Positions 19,061 to 27,773 of a stretch of DNA of 64,000 bases are shown here, piece after piece. The translations under genes were made by a program, and so were the position numbers. Origin of the DNA: Pigmentibacter sp. JX0631. GTDB lineage: Bacteria > Bdellovibrionota_B > Oligoflexia > Silvanigrellales > Silvanigrellaceae. The stretch lies in contig NZ_CP123622.1 of NCBI RefSeq assembly GCF_029873255.1, positions 1,824,501-1,888,500 of the forward strand. Direction: 5' to 3'. The notes under the pieces are model-generated. The model was not told the origin of the DNA. It ran no database searches and saw only the letters and a program-made list of their open reading frames with translations. How positions within the stretch are numbered: position 1 is the stretch's first letter; each line of letters begins with the position of its first letter.

Positions 19061-20044
19061 TTAGGGGTTAAGTTTTATTTCTAAATAAACACCGGGGATC
19101 AATTTTTCACTGACACTAAGAATTTCAGCATACACATCAAAAGTTTTTGAAGAGGAATCAATGACCGAGACAACTCTTTTAATTTCAGCTTCACCAGAAG
19201 CTTTTGAAATAGGCTCTTGAAATTTAAACTTCATTCCTGTCTTAAATTTACTAAAGTAAGTAACAGGAATTTGCGCATAAATTTTGTAATTTTTTGCTTC
19301 AGTTATTTGAAATATAGCTGTTCCTGAAGTAACATAGTCACCCACTGATTTTTCAACTTTAGTTATTATTCCTTCAAAAGGGGAAGCAATTTTAGCTGAT
19401 TTTAATATATATTCTTTTCCTTCTAAACTAGCTTTTGCTGATTGATATTCAAGATCTTTTGTTTTTAAGGTGTTTTTTTCTTTCTCTAAAGTAGCTGTGT
19501 TTATGATACCGCTACTAAATTGTTTTTCTAATCTTTCAACGGTTTTTTGTTGCTGTTCAAGAGCTAATTTTTTTAAATCAACATCAATTTTTGCAGTTTT
19601 TACATCTATCAAAGCATTATTATCTTCAAGTGAAGCTAGAATTTGGCCTTGTTTAACTAAATCTCCAGCTCGATAGTAAATATTCGTAATCCTACCATTG
19701 GTTAAAAAACTTAGCGCACTTTGATTTTCAGCTTTAAATATTGCTGGAATAATAGGAACGATATTATTATCACCAGTAGTATTATTTATGTCAGTAGTTT
19801 TTTGATTTTGAGCTTCAGATTTTTCATTTTTTTGTAGCGTTAAGTTAGTTTTGGGTGCTTCTGAACTATTGTCATTTTTATTTTCAACAGAGTTATTTTT
19901 AGGTTCTTCTTTTTTATTATCTGGTTCTAAATTTTTTGTTTCTTCAGGAGGTAACGATGCTTTATCTATTTTTTTTGTACAGAAGATAAATAAATTTGCA
20001 AAAACAGCAATAAATATTGAAATACTTATTTTTTTTAATTTCAT
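19061..20044 (-). CDS. RND efflux periplasmic adaptor (membrane fusion protein)
   Basis: This is a 327-residue protein. A hydrophobic signal ends in ANLFIFC at residue 22; a Cys follows the signal, so a lipoprotein is possible although Phe at -1 is atypical for a lipobox. Residues 23-100 are an unusually long Asn/Lys/Glu-rich linker. Then come the lipoyl half-motif GRITNIYYRAGDLVKQGQILASLEDN, a coiled-coil hairpin (about 125-190), the second lipoyl half (IASPFEGIITKVEKSVGDYV) and a beta-barrel domain. It bridges pump and outer-membrane channel. Its ATG overlaps the stop of the channel gene as ATGA. Confidence 0.92.
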   Translation of the reverse strand: MKLKKISISIFIAVFANLFIFCTKKIDKASLPPEETKNLEPDNKKEEPKNNSVENKNDNSSEAPKTNLTLQKNEKSEAQNQKTTDINNTTGDNNIVPIIPAIFKAENQSALSFLTNGRITNIYYRAGDLVKQGQILASLEDNNALIDVKTAKIDVDLKKLALEQQQKTVERLEKQFSSGIINTATLEKEKNTLKTKDLEYQSAKASLEGKEYILKSAKIASPFEGIITKVEKSVGDYVTSGTAIFQITEAKNYKIYAQIPVTYFSKFKTGMKFKFQEPISKASGEAEIKRVVSVIDSSSKTFDVYAEILSVSEKLIPGVYLEIKLNP

Positions 20045-21435
20045 TTTATTAACCTTGTATTAGAGTAAGATGGTATTGTTCCTATTGCCGATTGTAATTT
20101 TAGCCAATTGTAATCTATATCTCCTCTCATTTTTGCTAAAGATATTTTTGCGTTTAAAAGATCATTTTGGCTTTTTATAAGTTCTGAAGCAGTTAAGTTT
20201 CCTGTTTTATATTTCACTAAAGAAAGTTTGTAGGAATCAGCGTAAATTTCAGATAGTTTTATCAATTGTGGTAAAATTTGCAAACTGTTTTTTAAAGTAT
20301 TATAATTGTTTTTTACTTCTTCGCTAATAGCATAAATTTTTTCCTCGTAATTTATTTTGTTTTTTGTTTCTTTATTTTTTAAAGAACTTCTTTCGGCTAA
20401 ACTTAAACCACCGTCCCAAATACTCCAAGACATGGATACGCCAAATGATAATCCATTAGTTGAGGTATTTGAATTATTTAGATTAGAACTGTTATTTAAA
20501 CCGTCTTCATTATTAAATGTTTCTTTGTTTGAATAACTTGAAAATGCAGATATTTCAGGGAAAAATTTAAAAGTATTTTTTGCAATTTCTTCTTTACTAG
20601 CTAGTAAGGTTTTTTCAAGGCTTTTAAGATCAGGTCTATTATTTTTACTATCTTGAATTAAAACATTCAGTTCCTTTAATATTATTTTTTGTTTTTCAAA
20701 AAATGAATAATCTAAAGGTTTTAAGGATAATTCTGTTTGTTCAGCTAACTTTAATACTTTTTTTAGATTTTCTATTTTACTTGAATATTCTATTTTAGCC
20801 TTACTTACTTCAATTTCTATAGAGTCTTTATTTGCTTGTGATAAAAGCAAGTCTACCTTATCTTTGCTGGAGTCACCTGTTTCAAATAGAACGCTTGTTT
20901 CTTTATATTGAATAGCGGCATTTTCAAAAGTAGTTTTTTTTATTTCAAAATCATTTAATGCTTGTTGCGCTTCTAAAAAAGCTTGAGCCGCAGTTATTCT
21001 AGAATTGATTTTTTGAAAATTATAGTCATATGCGGCAGCATCTTTTTTTGCCTCGAGTTCTTTCATATTATAATAGTTTTTCCAAATATTTGATATTGGC
21101 TGAGTTATTTTTAAGGTAACTGAAGAGCTTCTGTCATTATTTTGATCCGAATTTAAATTCATAGTATCGCGTTTGGGATACCAAGTTGTATCCGCAGAGG
21201 CGTCAAGCGTAGGGCCATATTGAAAATAGGATAGAGTATGTTGAAAATTGGTAGAATTAAATTCGTTTAAAGAACTTTTTAATTGCAAAGAATTTTTTTC
21301 AGCAATTTCCATAGCTGAATTTAAATCAATTTGCAGAGTCGGTGATACACTTATTTTTTCTAAGGCGAAAATTTGATAATTATATGATAATACTACGATT
21401 AAATACATTAGTACATTGTTGGTATTAAATTTCAT
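20041..21435 (-). CDS. Outer-membrane efflux channel, TolC family
   Basis: This is a 464-residue protein. The N-terminal hydrophobic segment (VLMYLIVVLSYNYQIFALE) is a signal peptide. It is followed by two TolC-type repeats, each with a long alpha-helical pair: DLNSAMEIAEKNSLQLKSSLNE marks the first, NNRPDLKSLEKTLLASKEEIA the second. LVKYKTGNLTASELIKSQNDLLNAKISLA is the typical ending. Beta segments such as NGLSFGVSMSWSIWDGG form the trimeric barrel. It is the first gene of the efflux operon, so expression is set by the promoter region upstream that carries the 22-bp palindrome. Confidence 0.93.
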   Translation of the reverse strand: MKFNTNNVLMYLIVVLSYNYQIFALEKISVSPTLQIDLNSAMEIAEKNSLQLKSSLNEFNSTNFQHTLSYFQYGPTLDASADTTWYPKRDTMNLNSDQNNDRSSSVTLKITQPISNIWKNYYNMKELEAKKDAAAYDYNFQKINSRITAAQAFLEAQQALNDFEIKKTTFENAAIQYKETSVLFETGDSSKDKVDLLLSQANKDSIEIEVSKAKIEYSSKIENLKKVLKLAEQTELSLKPLDYSFFEKQKIILKELNVLIQDSKNNRPDLKSLEKTLLASKEEIAKNTFKFFPEISAFSSYSNKETFNNEDGLNNSSNLNNSNTSTNGLSFGVSMSWSIWDGGLSLAERSSLKNKETKNKINYEEKIYAISEEVKNNYNTLKNSLQILPQLIKLSEIYADSYKLSLVKYKTGNLTASELIKSQNDLLNAKISLAKMRGDIDYNWLKLQSAIGTIPSYSNTRLIK

Positions 21436-21485
21436 GTGCGTTATGAATCCTAAAAAAAATGTATAGTATCTTAAAATTATTAATA

Positions 21486-21507
21486 AATAGATTAATATTA
21501 ATCTATT
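21486..21507. promoter_or_regulatory. Perfect 22-bp palindrome, candidate operator for the efflux operon / Omp85 divergent region
   Basis: The half-site AATAGATTAAT is followed directly by its exact reverse complement with no spacer. The centre lies about 62 bases upstream of the efflux channel start and about 208 bases upstream of the Omp85 start, in the only 270-base gap between these divergent genes. Dyads of this size upstream of RND operons are usually sites for TetR- or MarR-type repressors. No such regulator gene is adjacent, so the cognate protein would be encoded elsewhere. AT-rich background makes chance palindromes more likely, but 11 perfect pairs is long. Confidence 0.55.
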
Positions 21508-21704
21508 AACTCTGAAAATTTAACTGAATAGTTACTCTAGTGCAATATAATTAGAATAAAAATTTAATTTATGTATTAATTTGACTTTTTTTTAATTTTA
21601 ATAATATTCTAACCTTTGTTGAGCCTGTTATATTTGTTAAGTAAATATTTAAATATTTGCTAGTAAGTGTAGGGTAATAAACGATGTGTTTTTGAAAGGA
21701 TTTT

Positions 21705-22997
21705 ATGTTTTCAATAAAAAAAATTAGTCTAATTTTATTATATCTAAGTAGTTTCTCTGCTTTCGCTATGGAAAAAACCTTTAATAAAATAGAGTTCTTG
21801 GGCAACAATAGAACTGAAGAGTCTGTGTTAAATTTAATAGTAGAGATAAATTCTGGGGATAAATTTCAAACAGAAAAACTTGAAAAAGCTGTGCAACAAT
21901 TAAAAAATACTCATCTATTTTCTAAAGTAGAAGTATCAATTACTGGTGATAAGGACGACTCTAATAAAATCGATGTGAAATTTAATTTAGAGGAAAAATG
22001 GGCCATTATACCCGTACCAATAGCATATTCAGCTGGTGGAGTTTCAAGATACGGTGTGGCTTTAATGGATTATAATTTTTTAGGTAGATTCTATCAATTG
22101 ACTAATTATTTTTATCTGCAAAATTCCAAGCCCAATTTTGGTAGTACTTTTGTCAATAATTTTACTTTTAACTTACCTTTAATAAGTGTTCTTAGCTTTA
22201 ATTATGTTGATAATAAAAATACAATTTACAATAAAAACAAAGAAGTGGGATACTATTCGGTTAATTTAATACAACTAGAAGGCGATATGATCTGGAAGTT
22301 TAATGATTATATTAATCTTGGTGCGGGATTAAAATATGAAAATGCAGGAAATGTAAATAATGAACTTTCAAATGATGAAAAAATAAAAAATACTCAAAAT
22401 GGAATTGAAAAACCAAAATCTTTTGACAATTTGGCTTTTGTTGGAAAAGGTGGACTTGGAAAGATTGATCATGACAGTTATTTAGCACAAGGCGCTCAAT
22501 TAAGTTCAACGGTTACTTCTACTGCAGGGATGTACCAGGGCAATGATAATGAAGATTACACAAAATTTGAAAATACTTTTCTAGCCTATTACAAAATGAA
22601 ATTATATAATCACACAAATTTTGCATTAAGAATTCAACATGGGCAATCTAATTCGAAAAATCTAATTAGAAAAATGTATCTTGGCGCAGATCAGATCCGT
22701 GGTTTTCAAAGTATGCAATATTCCGGAAACGAAGCTATTTACTCGAACGTAGAAGTTAGACAAACCGTATATGAAGGTAACTATGTTTCTTTACAAGTAG
22801 TTCCTTTCTTTGATGTTGGATATATTGGCTCAGATTTTGGAAATGCAATAAATAATCAATCTTTAATGTCTTATGGTGTTGGATTACGTCTTCCATTAAT
22901 GCAGCTAGCTGGTTTAATAGTACGTATGGACTATGGATTTGCAGTAACACCAGAAAACCAAAGTGGATTTTCTTTTGGGTTAAGTCAATTTTTCTAA
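21705..22997 (+). CDS. Omp85-family outer-membrane protein with a single POTRA domain
   Basis: This is a 430-residue protein. Residues 1-22 are a signal peptide (LILLYLSSFSAFA). Residues 25-100 form one POTRA domain (FNKIEFLGNNRTEESVLNLIVEINSGDKFQTEKLEKAVQQLKNTHLFSKVEVSI). The rest is a 16-stranded-type barrel with LGADQIRGFQ, the [VI]RG[FY] loop motif that reaches into the Omp85 pore. The last residue is Phe, as usual for BamA-dependent barrels. BamA has five POTRAs and TamA three, so this is a minimal relative, perhaps secreting or inserting a specific substrate. Divergence from the efflux operon and the shared palindrome raise possible co-regulation. Confidence 0.85.
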   Translation: MFSIKKISLILLYLSSFSAFAMEKTFNKIEFLGNNRTEESVLNLIVEINSGDKFQTEKLEKAVQQLKNTHLFSKVEVSITGDKDDSNKIDVKFNLEEKWAIIPVPIAYSAGGVSRYGVALMDYNFLGRFYQLTNYFYLQNSKPNFGSTFVNNFTFNLPLISVLSFNYVDNKNTIYNKNKEVGYYSVNLIQLEGDMIWKFNDYINLGAGLKYENAGNVNNELSNDEKIKNTQNGIEKPKSFDNLAFVGKGGLGKIDHDSYLAQGAQLSSTVTSTAGMYQGNDNEDYTKFENTFLAYYKMKLYNHTNFALRIQHGQSNSKNLIRKMYLGADQIRGFQSMQYSGNEAIYSNVEVRQTVYEGNYVSLQVVPFFDVGYIGSDFGNAINNQSLMSYGVGLRLPLMQLAGLIVRMDYGFAVTPENQSGFSFGLSQFF

Positions 22998-23005
22998 GAA
23001 AAATT
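22987..23005. terminator. Hairpin spanning both stop codons of a convergent pair
   Basis: AATTTTTC and GAAAAATT form a perfect 8-bp stem around the 3-base loop TAA, which is the stop of the Omp85 gene. The opposite gene ends inside the same hairpin. Its near symmetry and A/T arms would allow weak termination in both directions. It is not GC-rich, so termination strength is uncertain. Confidence 0.4.
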
Positions 23006-23332
23006 CTTGTTATACTGTTTAATTTTTTCCTCTAAAGCGTTAATAAGAATTTTTTGATCTAAAAGTTGAGTTTTTAAGTTTTTTATTTCCTCTTCCTTAT
23101 CGAGCAAGCATTTTTCAATATTATTAATTTCTTGCTTTTTTTCTTTGTAAATTAATTCGTTTAAATAAACAAAATATTTTCCGTCTCTTAACTCTGATAT
23201 TATTTTTCCTGCTTTAATTTTTCTGCGCAAAGTAATTTCTGACACAGATAATAATTCTGCTGCGTCATGTAATTTAAACCATTTGCCATTTTGATCTTGG
23301 AATTGATTACTTTGTTTTAATTTTATTGCCAT
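22994..23332 (-). CDS. Excisionase/MerR-type helix-turn-helix protein with a C-terminal coiled coil
   Basis: This is a 112-residue protein. Residues 15-60 (GKWFKLHDAAELLSVSEITLRRKIKAGKIISELRDGKYFVYLNEL) follow the winged helix-turn-helix of excisionase-like DNA-binding domains: helix, turn at SVSE, recognition helix TLRRKIKAG and a short wing. Residues 62-108 are a Glu/Lys-rich heptad coiled coil that would dimerise the protein or bind a partner. It starts one base after the response regulator stop, so the two are made together. A DNA-binding output for the domain-less regulator is the natural reading, but this is inferred. No integrase is nearby, so a true excisionase role is unlikely. Confidence 0.72.
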   Translation of the reverse strand: MAIKLKQSNQFQDQNGKWFKLHDAAELLSVSEITLRRKIKAGKIISELRDGKYFVYLNELIYKEKKQEINNIEKCLLDKEEEIKNLKTQLLDQKILINALEEKIKQYNKNFS

Positions 23333-23333
23333 T

Positions 23334-23690
23334 TTACTGCTCTATATATTTTATGACATCATCTATAGAATAAGGCTTTTGAAAACAAGTAAATAATTTG
23401 TATTCACCTTTTAATTTTTCTATTCTGGGATCTGCAGTGTCATCTCCAGTTGCTAAAATAAATTTTCCTTTAAATTGATTTTTAATTTCCTTTTCAAAAA
23501 AATCTAAACCATTTTCACCATCAAGTAAAAAGAGATCACAGATAATAGATTGAATGGAAGAGTCATTTTTTAAGAAATTGCGTGCAGTCGCTAAATTTTG
23601 AGCGGAATCAATTTCAAACCCCTTCTTTTTAAATCTTCTTACTGACATTTCCAAAAGGTCAGCATCATCATCTATTAATAAAACCTTCAT
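23334..23690 (-). CDS. Single-domain response regulator (receiver domain only)
   Basis: This is a 118-residue CheY-like receiver. The acidic pocket is DDD at residues 7-9, the phospho-acceptor Asp lies in SIICDLFLLDGENG (about residue 51), the switch Thr in KFILATGDD and the invariant Lys in CFQKPYS. No output domain follows. It is cotranscribed with the DNA-binding/coiled-coil protein directly downstream. The cognate kinase is not adjacent; the orphan soluble PAS kinase at 39575 is one candidate in this window, without direct evidence. The translation start is preceded by AAGGG within a small GGGTTTTACCC inverted repeat that could mask it. Confidence 0.85.
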   Translation of the reverse strand: MKVLLIDDDADLLEMSVRRFKKKGFEIDSAQNLATARNFLKNDSSIQSIICDLFLLDGENGLDFFEKEIKNQFKGKFILATGDDTADPRIEKLKGEYKLFTCFQKPYSIDDVIKYIEQ

Positions 23691-23796
23691 GGGTAAAACC
23701 CTTTCATAATTTTAATTTTTATTTGCAAAGGTTAGATAAAGTTTATCACATTGCAAGAGTTATTCTAAAAGGATACCCTAGACGGAGGTTGTTCCC

Positions 23797-23868
23797 ATGA
23801 CATCATCGGAAGATGATAAAGGAGGATGCATACATGGGTTTAAGAGAAGACGCTTTGCACTATCATAG
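23797..23868 (+). CDS. Possible 23-codon leader ORF overlapping the maeB start
   Basis: An ATG preceded by CGGAGG opens a short frame ([20 protein letters not shown]..., 23 codons, stop TAG at 23866). It contains the maeB ribosome site within its codons and ends 35 bases inside maeB in another frame. Translation of this ORF would pass ribosomes over the maeB start and could couple or tune it. It may also be chance: the strong upstream AGG-rich site is the main evidence. Confidence 0.3.
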   Translation: MTSSEDDKGGCIHGFKRRRFALS

Positions 23869-26113
23869 CAAAGGGCGTAAAGGCAAAATTGAGACAGGAA
23901 TTACAAAAGAATGTAAAACACAACGTGACATTACTTTAGCGTATTCGCCTGGGGTAGCAGAGCCTTGTAAAGAAATCGCAAAAGATCCTTCTTTAGTTTA
24001 TGAATATACTGCAAAAGGGAATCTTGTTGCAGTTGTAACAAACGGAACAGCAATACTAGGGCTGGGTGCAATTGGGCCTTTAGCAGGAAAGCCTGTGATG
24101 GAAGGAAAGGCTGTTCTTTTTAAAATGTTTGCAGATATTGATTGTTACGATATTGAGTTAAATGCTAAAACTCCAGAAGAAATAATTTCAGCTTGTCGAA
24201 TGTTAGAGCCGACATTCGGAGGGATTAATTTAGAGGATATAAAAGCTCCAGAATGTTTTGAAGTTGAAGAAAAACTTAGAGAAGAATTGGATATTCCTGT
24301 GTTTCATGATGATCAACATGGAACAGCAATTGTGAGTGGAGCAGCATTATTAAATGCTTGTGAAATAACTGGAAGAAAAATATCTGAAATAAAATGCGTT
24401 GTTAATGGAGCAGGTGCTGCTGCTATTTCTTGTGCACAAATGTATTTAAATTTAGGTTTAAAACGAGAAAATTTAATTTTATGTGATTCTAAAGGAGTTG
24501 TTTATAAAGGCCGGATTGAAGGCATGAATAAATATAAACAACGCTTTGAAAATGATACTACAAAAAGAACACTTGCTGAAGCTTTGGAAGGAGCAGACTT
24601 TTTTTGTGGATTAAGTGTTGCAGGAGCTGTTACTCAAGAAATGGTAAAAACTATGGCAGCAAACCCCATTATTTTTGCTATGGCAAATCCTGATCCAGAA
24701 ATTTCTCCTAAAGATATAAAGGAAATTAGAAACGATGCAATAATTGCTACTGGGCGCTCTGATTATCCAAATCAGGTAAATAATGTGCTTGGTTATCCAT
24801 ATATTTTTCGTGGTGCGATGGATGTCCTATCAAGAAGAATAAATGAAGAAATGAAGATGGCGGCAGTGCATGCAATAGCAGCCCTTGCGAAAGAAGATAT
24901 TCCAGAAAGTGTAACAAAATCTTATCAAAATTCAGGAAATATGGAATTTGGGAGAGAATATTTAATTCCCAAACCATTTGATCCAAGATTGTTATTAAAA
25001 GTTGCTCCTGCTGTAGCCAAAGCAGCAATGGAAACTAAAGTAGCTAGAAAAAATATTGATTTAGAACACTATGTGGATCAATTAGAATCACGTTTAGGAG
25101 TTCTTCAATCAGTAACAAGAAAAATTAAAAGAAGTGTTGTAGTAAAAAATAGAAATTCTGGAAAAAAAATGCGAGTTGTTTTGCCAGAAGGATCGAGTCC
25201 AAAAATTCTAAAGGCAGCAGAAATTGTTAAATCTGAAGGAATTTGTGAACCAATTCTATTAGGTAACGTTGATAAAATTAAAAAGTTAATCGTAGAAGCA
25301 AAATTAGATAAACAACTTGCTAATGTTGAAATCATTGACCCTATAGAAAGTGAGCAATCACAAAAATATGCTTCTTTGTTACTTGAAAAAAGAGCGAGAA
25401 AAGGCGTAACAAGAATGGGTGCTTATGAATTGATTGCCGGAGATCATCATTATTTTGCTTCCATGATGGTTGAAGCTGGAGATGCCGATGCTTTTTGTTC
25501 AGGAGTTCATCATAATTATGGAGACACTCTTCGCCCTGCATTGCAAATTATTGGCACAAAAGCAGATAAAATATTAGCTGGTATCTATCTGTTACTTTGG
25601 AAAGATAGAAGCATTTTTGTTGCGGATACAACTGTAAACATAACTTCAACTGCAGAACAGCTTGCGCAAATTGCTATTCAAACTTATGATTTAGCAAAAA
25701 TACATTTAACAGAACAACCAAGAGTAGCTATGCTAAGTTTCAGTAATTTTGGAAGTACAAAACATCCAGAAGCCGAAAAAGTTTGTAAAGCTACCGGAAT
25801 TGTAAAGAAATTAAGACCAGATATTGAAATTGATGGTGAAATGCAAGCTGACTTTGCTTTGTCTTCTGAATTATTAGAGCGTTCCTATGGTTTTTCTACT
25901 TTAAAAGGACCCGCAAATGTGCTTATTTTTCCTGATTTAACATCCGGAAACATAGCTTATAAATTACTTGGTAATTTAGGTGGTGCAACTTCAATCGGAC
26001 CAATATTAACAGGTATGAAAAAACCAGTAAATGTTTTGGCTAGGAACTCTGATATTGAAGAAATTGTTAATTTAATTACTTTTACTGTACACAGTGCACA
26101 AAATGGAATTTAG
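23834..26113 (+). CDS. maeB: NADP-dependent malic enzyme with phosphotransacetylase-like C-terminal domain
   Basis: This is a 759-residue protein. The start at 23834 ([11 protein letters not shown]) has a full AGGAGG 8 bases upstream, so an in-frame ATG 21 bases earlier is rejected. The N-terminal half is malic enzyme: [15 protein letters not shown], then [25 protein letters not shown], the metal site [11 protein letters not shown] and the nucleotide fold [13 protein letters not shown]. From about residue 435 a Pta-like domain follows ([16 protein letters not shown] ... [15 protein letters not shown] ... [19 protein letters not shown]). This domain usually does not transacetylate but gives acetyl-CoA feedback control. 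The enzyme oxidatively decarboxylates malate to pyruvate, supplying NADPH when organic acids or amino acids are the carbon source. Confidence 0.96.
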   Translation: MGLREDALHYHSKGRKGKIETGITKECKTQRDITLAYSPGVAEPCKEIAKDPSLVYEYTAKGNLVAVVTNGTAILGLGAIGPLAGKPVMEGKAVLFKMFADIDCYDIELNAKTPEEIISACRMLEPTFGGINLEDIKAPECFEVEEKLREELDIPVFHDDQHGTAIVSGAALLNACEITGRKISEIKCVVNGAGAAAISCAQMYLNLGLKRENLILCDSKGVVYKGRIEGMNKYKQRFENDTTKRTLAEALEGADFFCGLSVAGAVTQEMVKTMAANPIIFAMANPDPEISPKDIKEIRNDAIIATGRSDYPNQVNNVLGYPYIFRGAMDVLSRRINEEMKMAAVHAIAALAKEDIPESVTKSYQNSGNMEFGREYLIPKPFDPRLLLKVAPAVAKAAMETKVARKNIDLEHYVDQLESRLGVLQSVTRKIKRSVVVKNRNSGKKMRVVLPEGSSPKILKAAEIVKSEGICEPILLGNVDKIKKLIVEAKLDKQLANVEIIDPIESEQSQKYASLLLEKRARKGVTRMGAYELIAGDHHYFASMMVEAGDADAFCSGVHHNYGDTLRPALQIIGTKADKILAGIYLLLWKDRSIFVADTTVNITSTAEQLAQIAIQTYDLAKIHLTEQPRVAMLSFSNFGSTKHPEAEKVCKATGIVKKLRPDIEIDGEMQADFALSSELLERSYGFSTLKGPANVLIFPDLTSGNIAYKLLGNLGGATSIGPILTGMKKPVNVLARNSDIEEIVNLITFTVHSAQNGI

Positions 26114-26293
26114 CTTTTTTCTCTAATTATTTTTTGATTAAAATATTTTTTAAATTTCTTATCATTAAATTCTTTTATTCATTAGAAAATTTTATTTGTG
26201 CATTATTTCGGATTCTTTTCTTCGTGAAAAAGTGATGGAAAAAATAAATTACTAATATATAATTTAAATACTTTCATATAATGGGGTATTTAT

Positions 26294-27754
26294 ATGTGTA
26301 ATTACTGTGTTCTAACTCCAAATACAATAAATAATTTAAACTTAAGACAACAAAATCATCTACTAATAAGCACTAATCAAAGTGCTCAAAGTCAACAATC
26401 AAGTTTAATAAATTCAGCACAAAGTAATCAAAGTAATCAAAGTAATCAGATTTTGTTAGGAAATAGCAAAGTTCCACCGCCAATTCTTTCAGCTACCCAG
26501 CCAACCGCTTCTAAGTTATGGTCAAAAATTGTTGCTGGAAATAATAACGTTTCTTTATCAAACAATAACTCAACAAATAGTAATTTAAGTACTTCATCAA
26601 GTGGAAGTAGTTTAAATAGCTTAAGTACTTCATCAAGTGGAAGCAGTTTAAATAGCTTAAGTACTTCGTCAAGTATAAGTAATTTAAATAGTTTAAGTAC
26701 TTCATCAAGTATAAGTAATTTAAATAGTTTAAGTACTTCATCAAGTGGAAGTAGTTTAAATTCTAGAAGATCTAGTAATTATGATAATTTAAATCGGCAA
26801 ATTGCAGATAGAAATAATTCTTTAAGCACAATGCATAATGGTATTAAGTGTAACTGTAATGAGGATCTTTGTGCGCAATATGATGGAACCTTAAACAGTA
26901 TTGATCGAATGAATATTCAATATAAACTTACTAGAAATCCTGATCGAGGGTCTATTATATGTGGGAAATGTGGTTGTGAGCTTCGCTCTAAATTATATGC
27001 AACAGCAAAAAGAAATCCAAGTAACGTAAGTTCTCCCGAAAGAAGGAGATCTTTAACTCCTCCAAAATCTACTGGACACGAATTAACAAGTTGGACAGGT
27101 GCAGCACAATTATTTTTTAAAGACAATTTAAATAATTTTCAATATTTTGAAATTCAAGAAAGTGATATACAATGCAATAAAGATGATATTTTACTTGGAA
27201 ATGTTTCTAACAGATATCTACCATATCTAACTGATTATGTTTTTCAAGATATAACCAGTTTAAAAAGCTCCATTTCACCCCAAAAGCAAAAAAATTTATA
27301 TTACAATACTGTTTTTGTTCATGGTGGTGCGCAAGCTCTAGCAAGAGCGGTTATTCATGCAAGAAATAATCGGATTAATTATCCTGATTATTCATCTTTA
27401 GTGTTGTTTGAATCATCCGTTTGTTACGATATAACAAAGACTGCTAATATTTATTCATGTTTACAATGCTTAAGATTTTGGGGGTTACTCGCTTTACCGT
27501 ATTTACCTGGCCAGGTTTCTATTAAATATACAGCTAACGGTAATTTATCAACTCAAGCAAGAAAAACTCAGAGAGATAATGGGCAGAGAAGTAATCATAA
27601 TATTTCCTCATCAGGTAAAGCAGGTTGGGTAATAACTGATGAAATGATAACTGCTATTCAAATAGTTCATAATATTTCAAGAGAAGAGGCTCTAAACATT
27701 TTATCTTGCATTAATTTAAATGAAGCTCAATTAAGAAGCCTTGATTATATGTAA
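26294..27754 (+). CDS. Ser/Asn-repeat protein with cysteine pairs and a degenerate deaminase-like C-terminal region
   Basis: This 486-residue protein resembles nothing I can name. Residues 1-90 are Gln/Asn/Ser-rich (including SNQ three times). Residues 98-157 are five copies of a 12-residue repeat, LSTSSSGSSLNS with variants. Residues 180-240 have Cys groups (KCNCNEDLC, CGKCGC) that could bind zinc. The C-terminal 230 residues look globular. There, HGGAQALARA (His343) and YSCLQC (Cys389, Cys392) lie in the order and pattern of the HAE...PCxxC zinc site of cytidine-deaminase-fold proteins, but Gly stands where the catalytic Glu would be. There is no signal peptide. A secreted effector or toxin-like protein is possible but unproven. 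The gene stands alone with a TATAAT 11 bases before the ATG. Confidence 0.7.
   Translation: MCNYCVLTPNTINNLNLRQQNHLLISTNQSAQSQQSSLINSAQSNQSNQSNQILLGNSKVPPPILSATQPTASKLWSKIVAGNNNVSLSNNNSTNSNLSTSSSGSSLNSLSTSSSGSSLNSLSTSSSISNLNSLSTSSSISNLNSLSTSSSGSSLNSRRSSNYDNLNRQIADRNNSLSTMHNGIKCNCNEDLCAQYDGTLNSIDRMNIQYKLTRNPDRGSIICGKCGCELRSKLYATAKRNPSNVSSPERRRSLTPPKSTGHELTSWTGAAQLFFKDNLNNFQYFEIQESDIQCNKDDILLGNVSNRYLPYLTDYVFQDITSLKSSISPQKQKNLYYNTVFVHGGAQALARAVIHARNNRINYPDYSSLVLFESSVCYDITKTANIYSCLQCLRFWGLLALPYLPGQVSIKYTANGNLSTQARKTQRDNGQRSNHNISSSGKAGWVITDEMITAIQIVHNISREEALNILSCINLNEAQLRSLDYM
26585..26764 (+). repeat. Five tandem copies of a 36-bp coding repeat
   Basis: Five in-frame 36-bp units encode LSTSSSGSSLNS (copies 1, 2, 5) and LSTSSSISNLNS (copies 3, 4). 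Adjacent copies are almost identical at DNA level, the usual sign of recent slippage or unequal recombination. As the unit is a multiple of three, changes in copy number would alter length without breaking the frame. Confidence 0.92.
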
Positions 27755-27773
27755 AATATTTTGCTTATATATG

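Noticed and set aside
21569-21808. 79-residue minus-strand ORF between efflux and Omp85 genes
   Set aside because: It overlaps the Omp85 start and signal peptide codons antisense, has no ribosome site and no recognisable feature.
22994-23332. Excisionase of a mobile element
   Set aside because: The DNA-binding domain resembles excisionases, but no integrase or phage gene is near and it is cotranscribed with a response regulator.
26511-26744. 77-residue Tyr/Leu-rich ORF opposite the 36-bp repeats
   Set aside because: Its repeats (LMKYLNYLNYL) are the reverse reading of the Ser repeat codons; it has no independent support.
26585-26764. CRISPR array
   Set aside because: The regular 36-bp repeats are contiguous without spacers and lie in frame inside a coding sequence.
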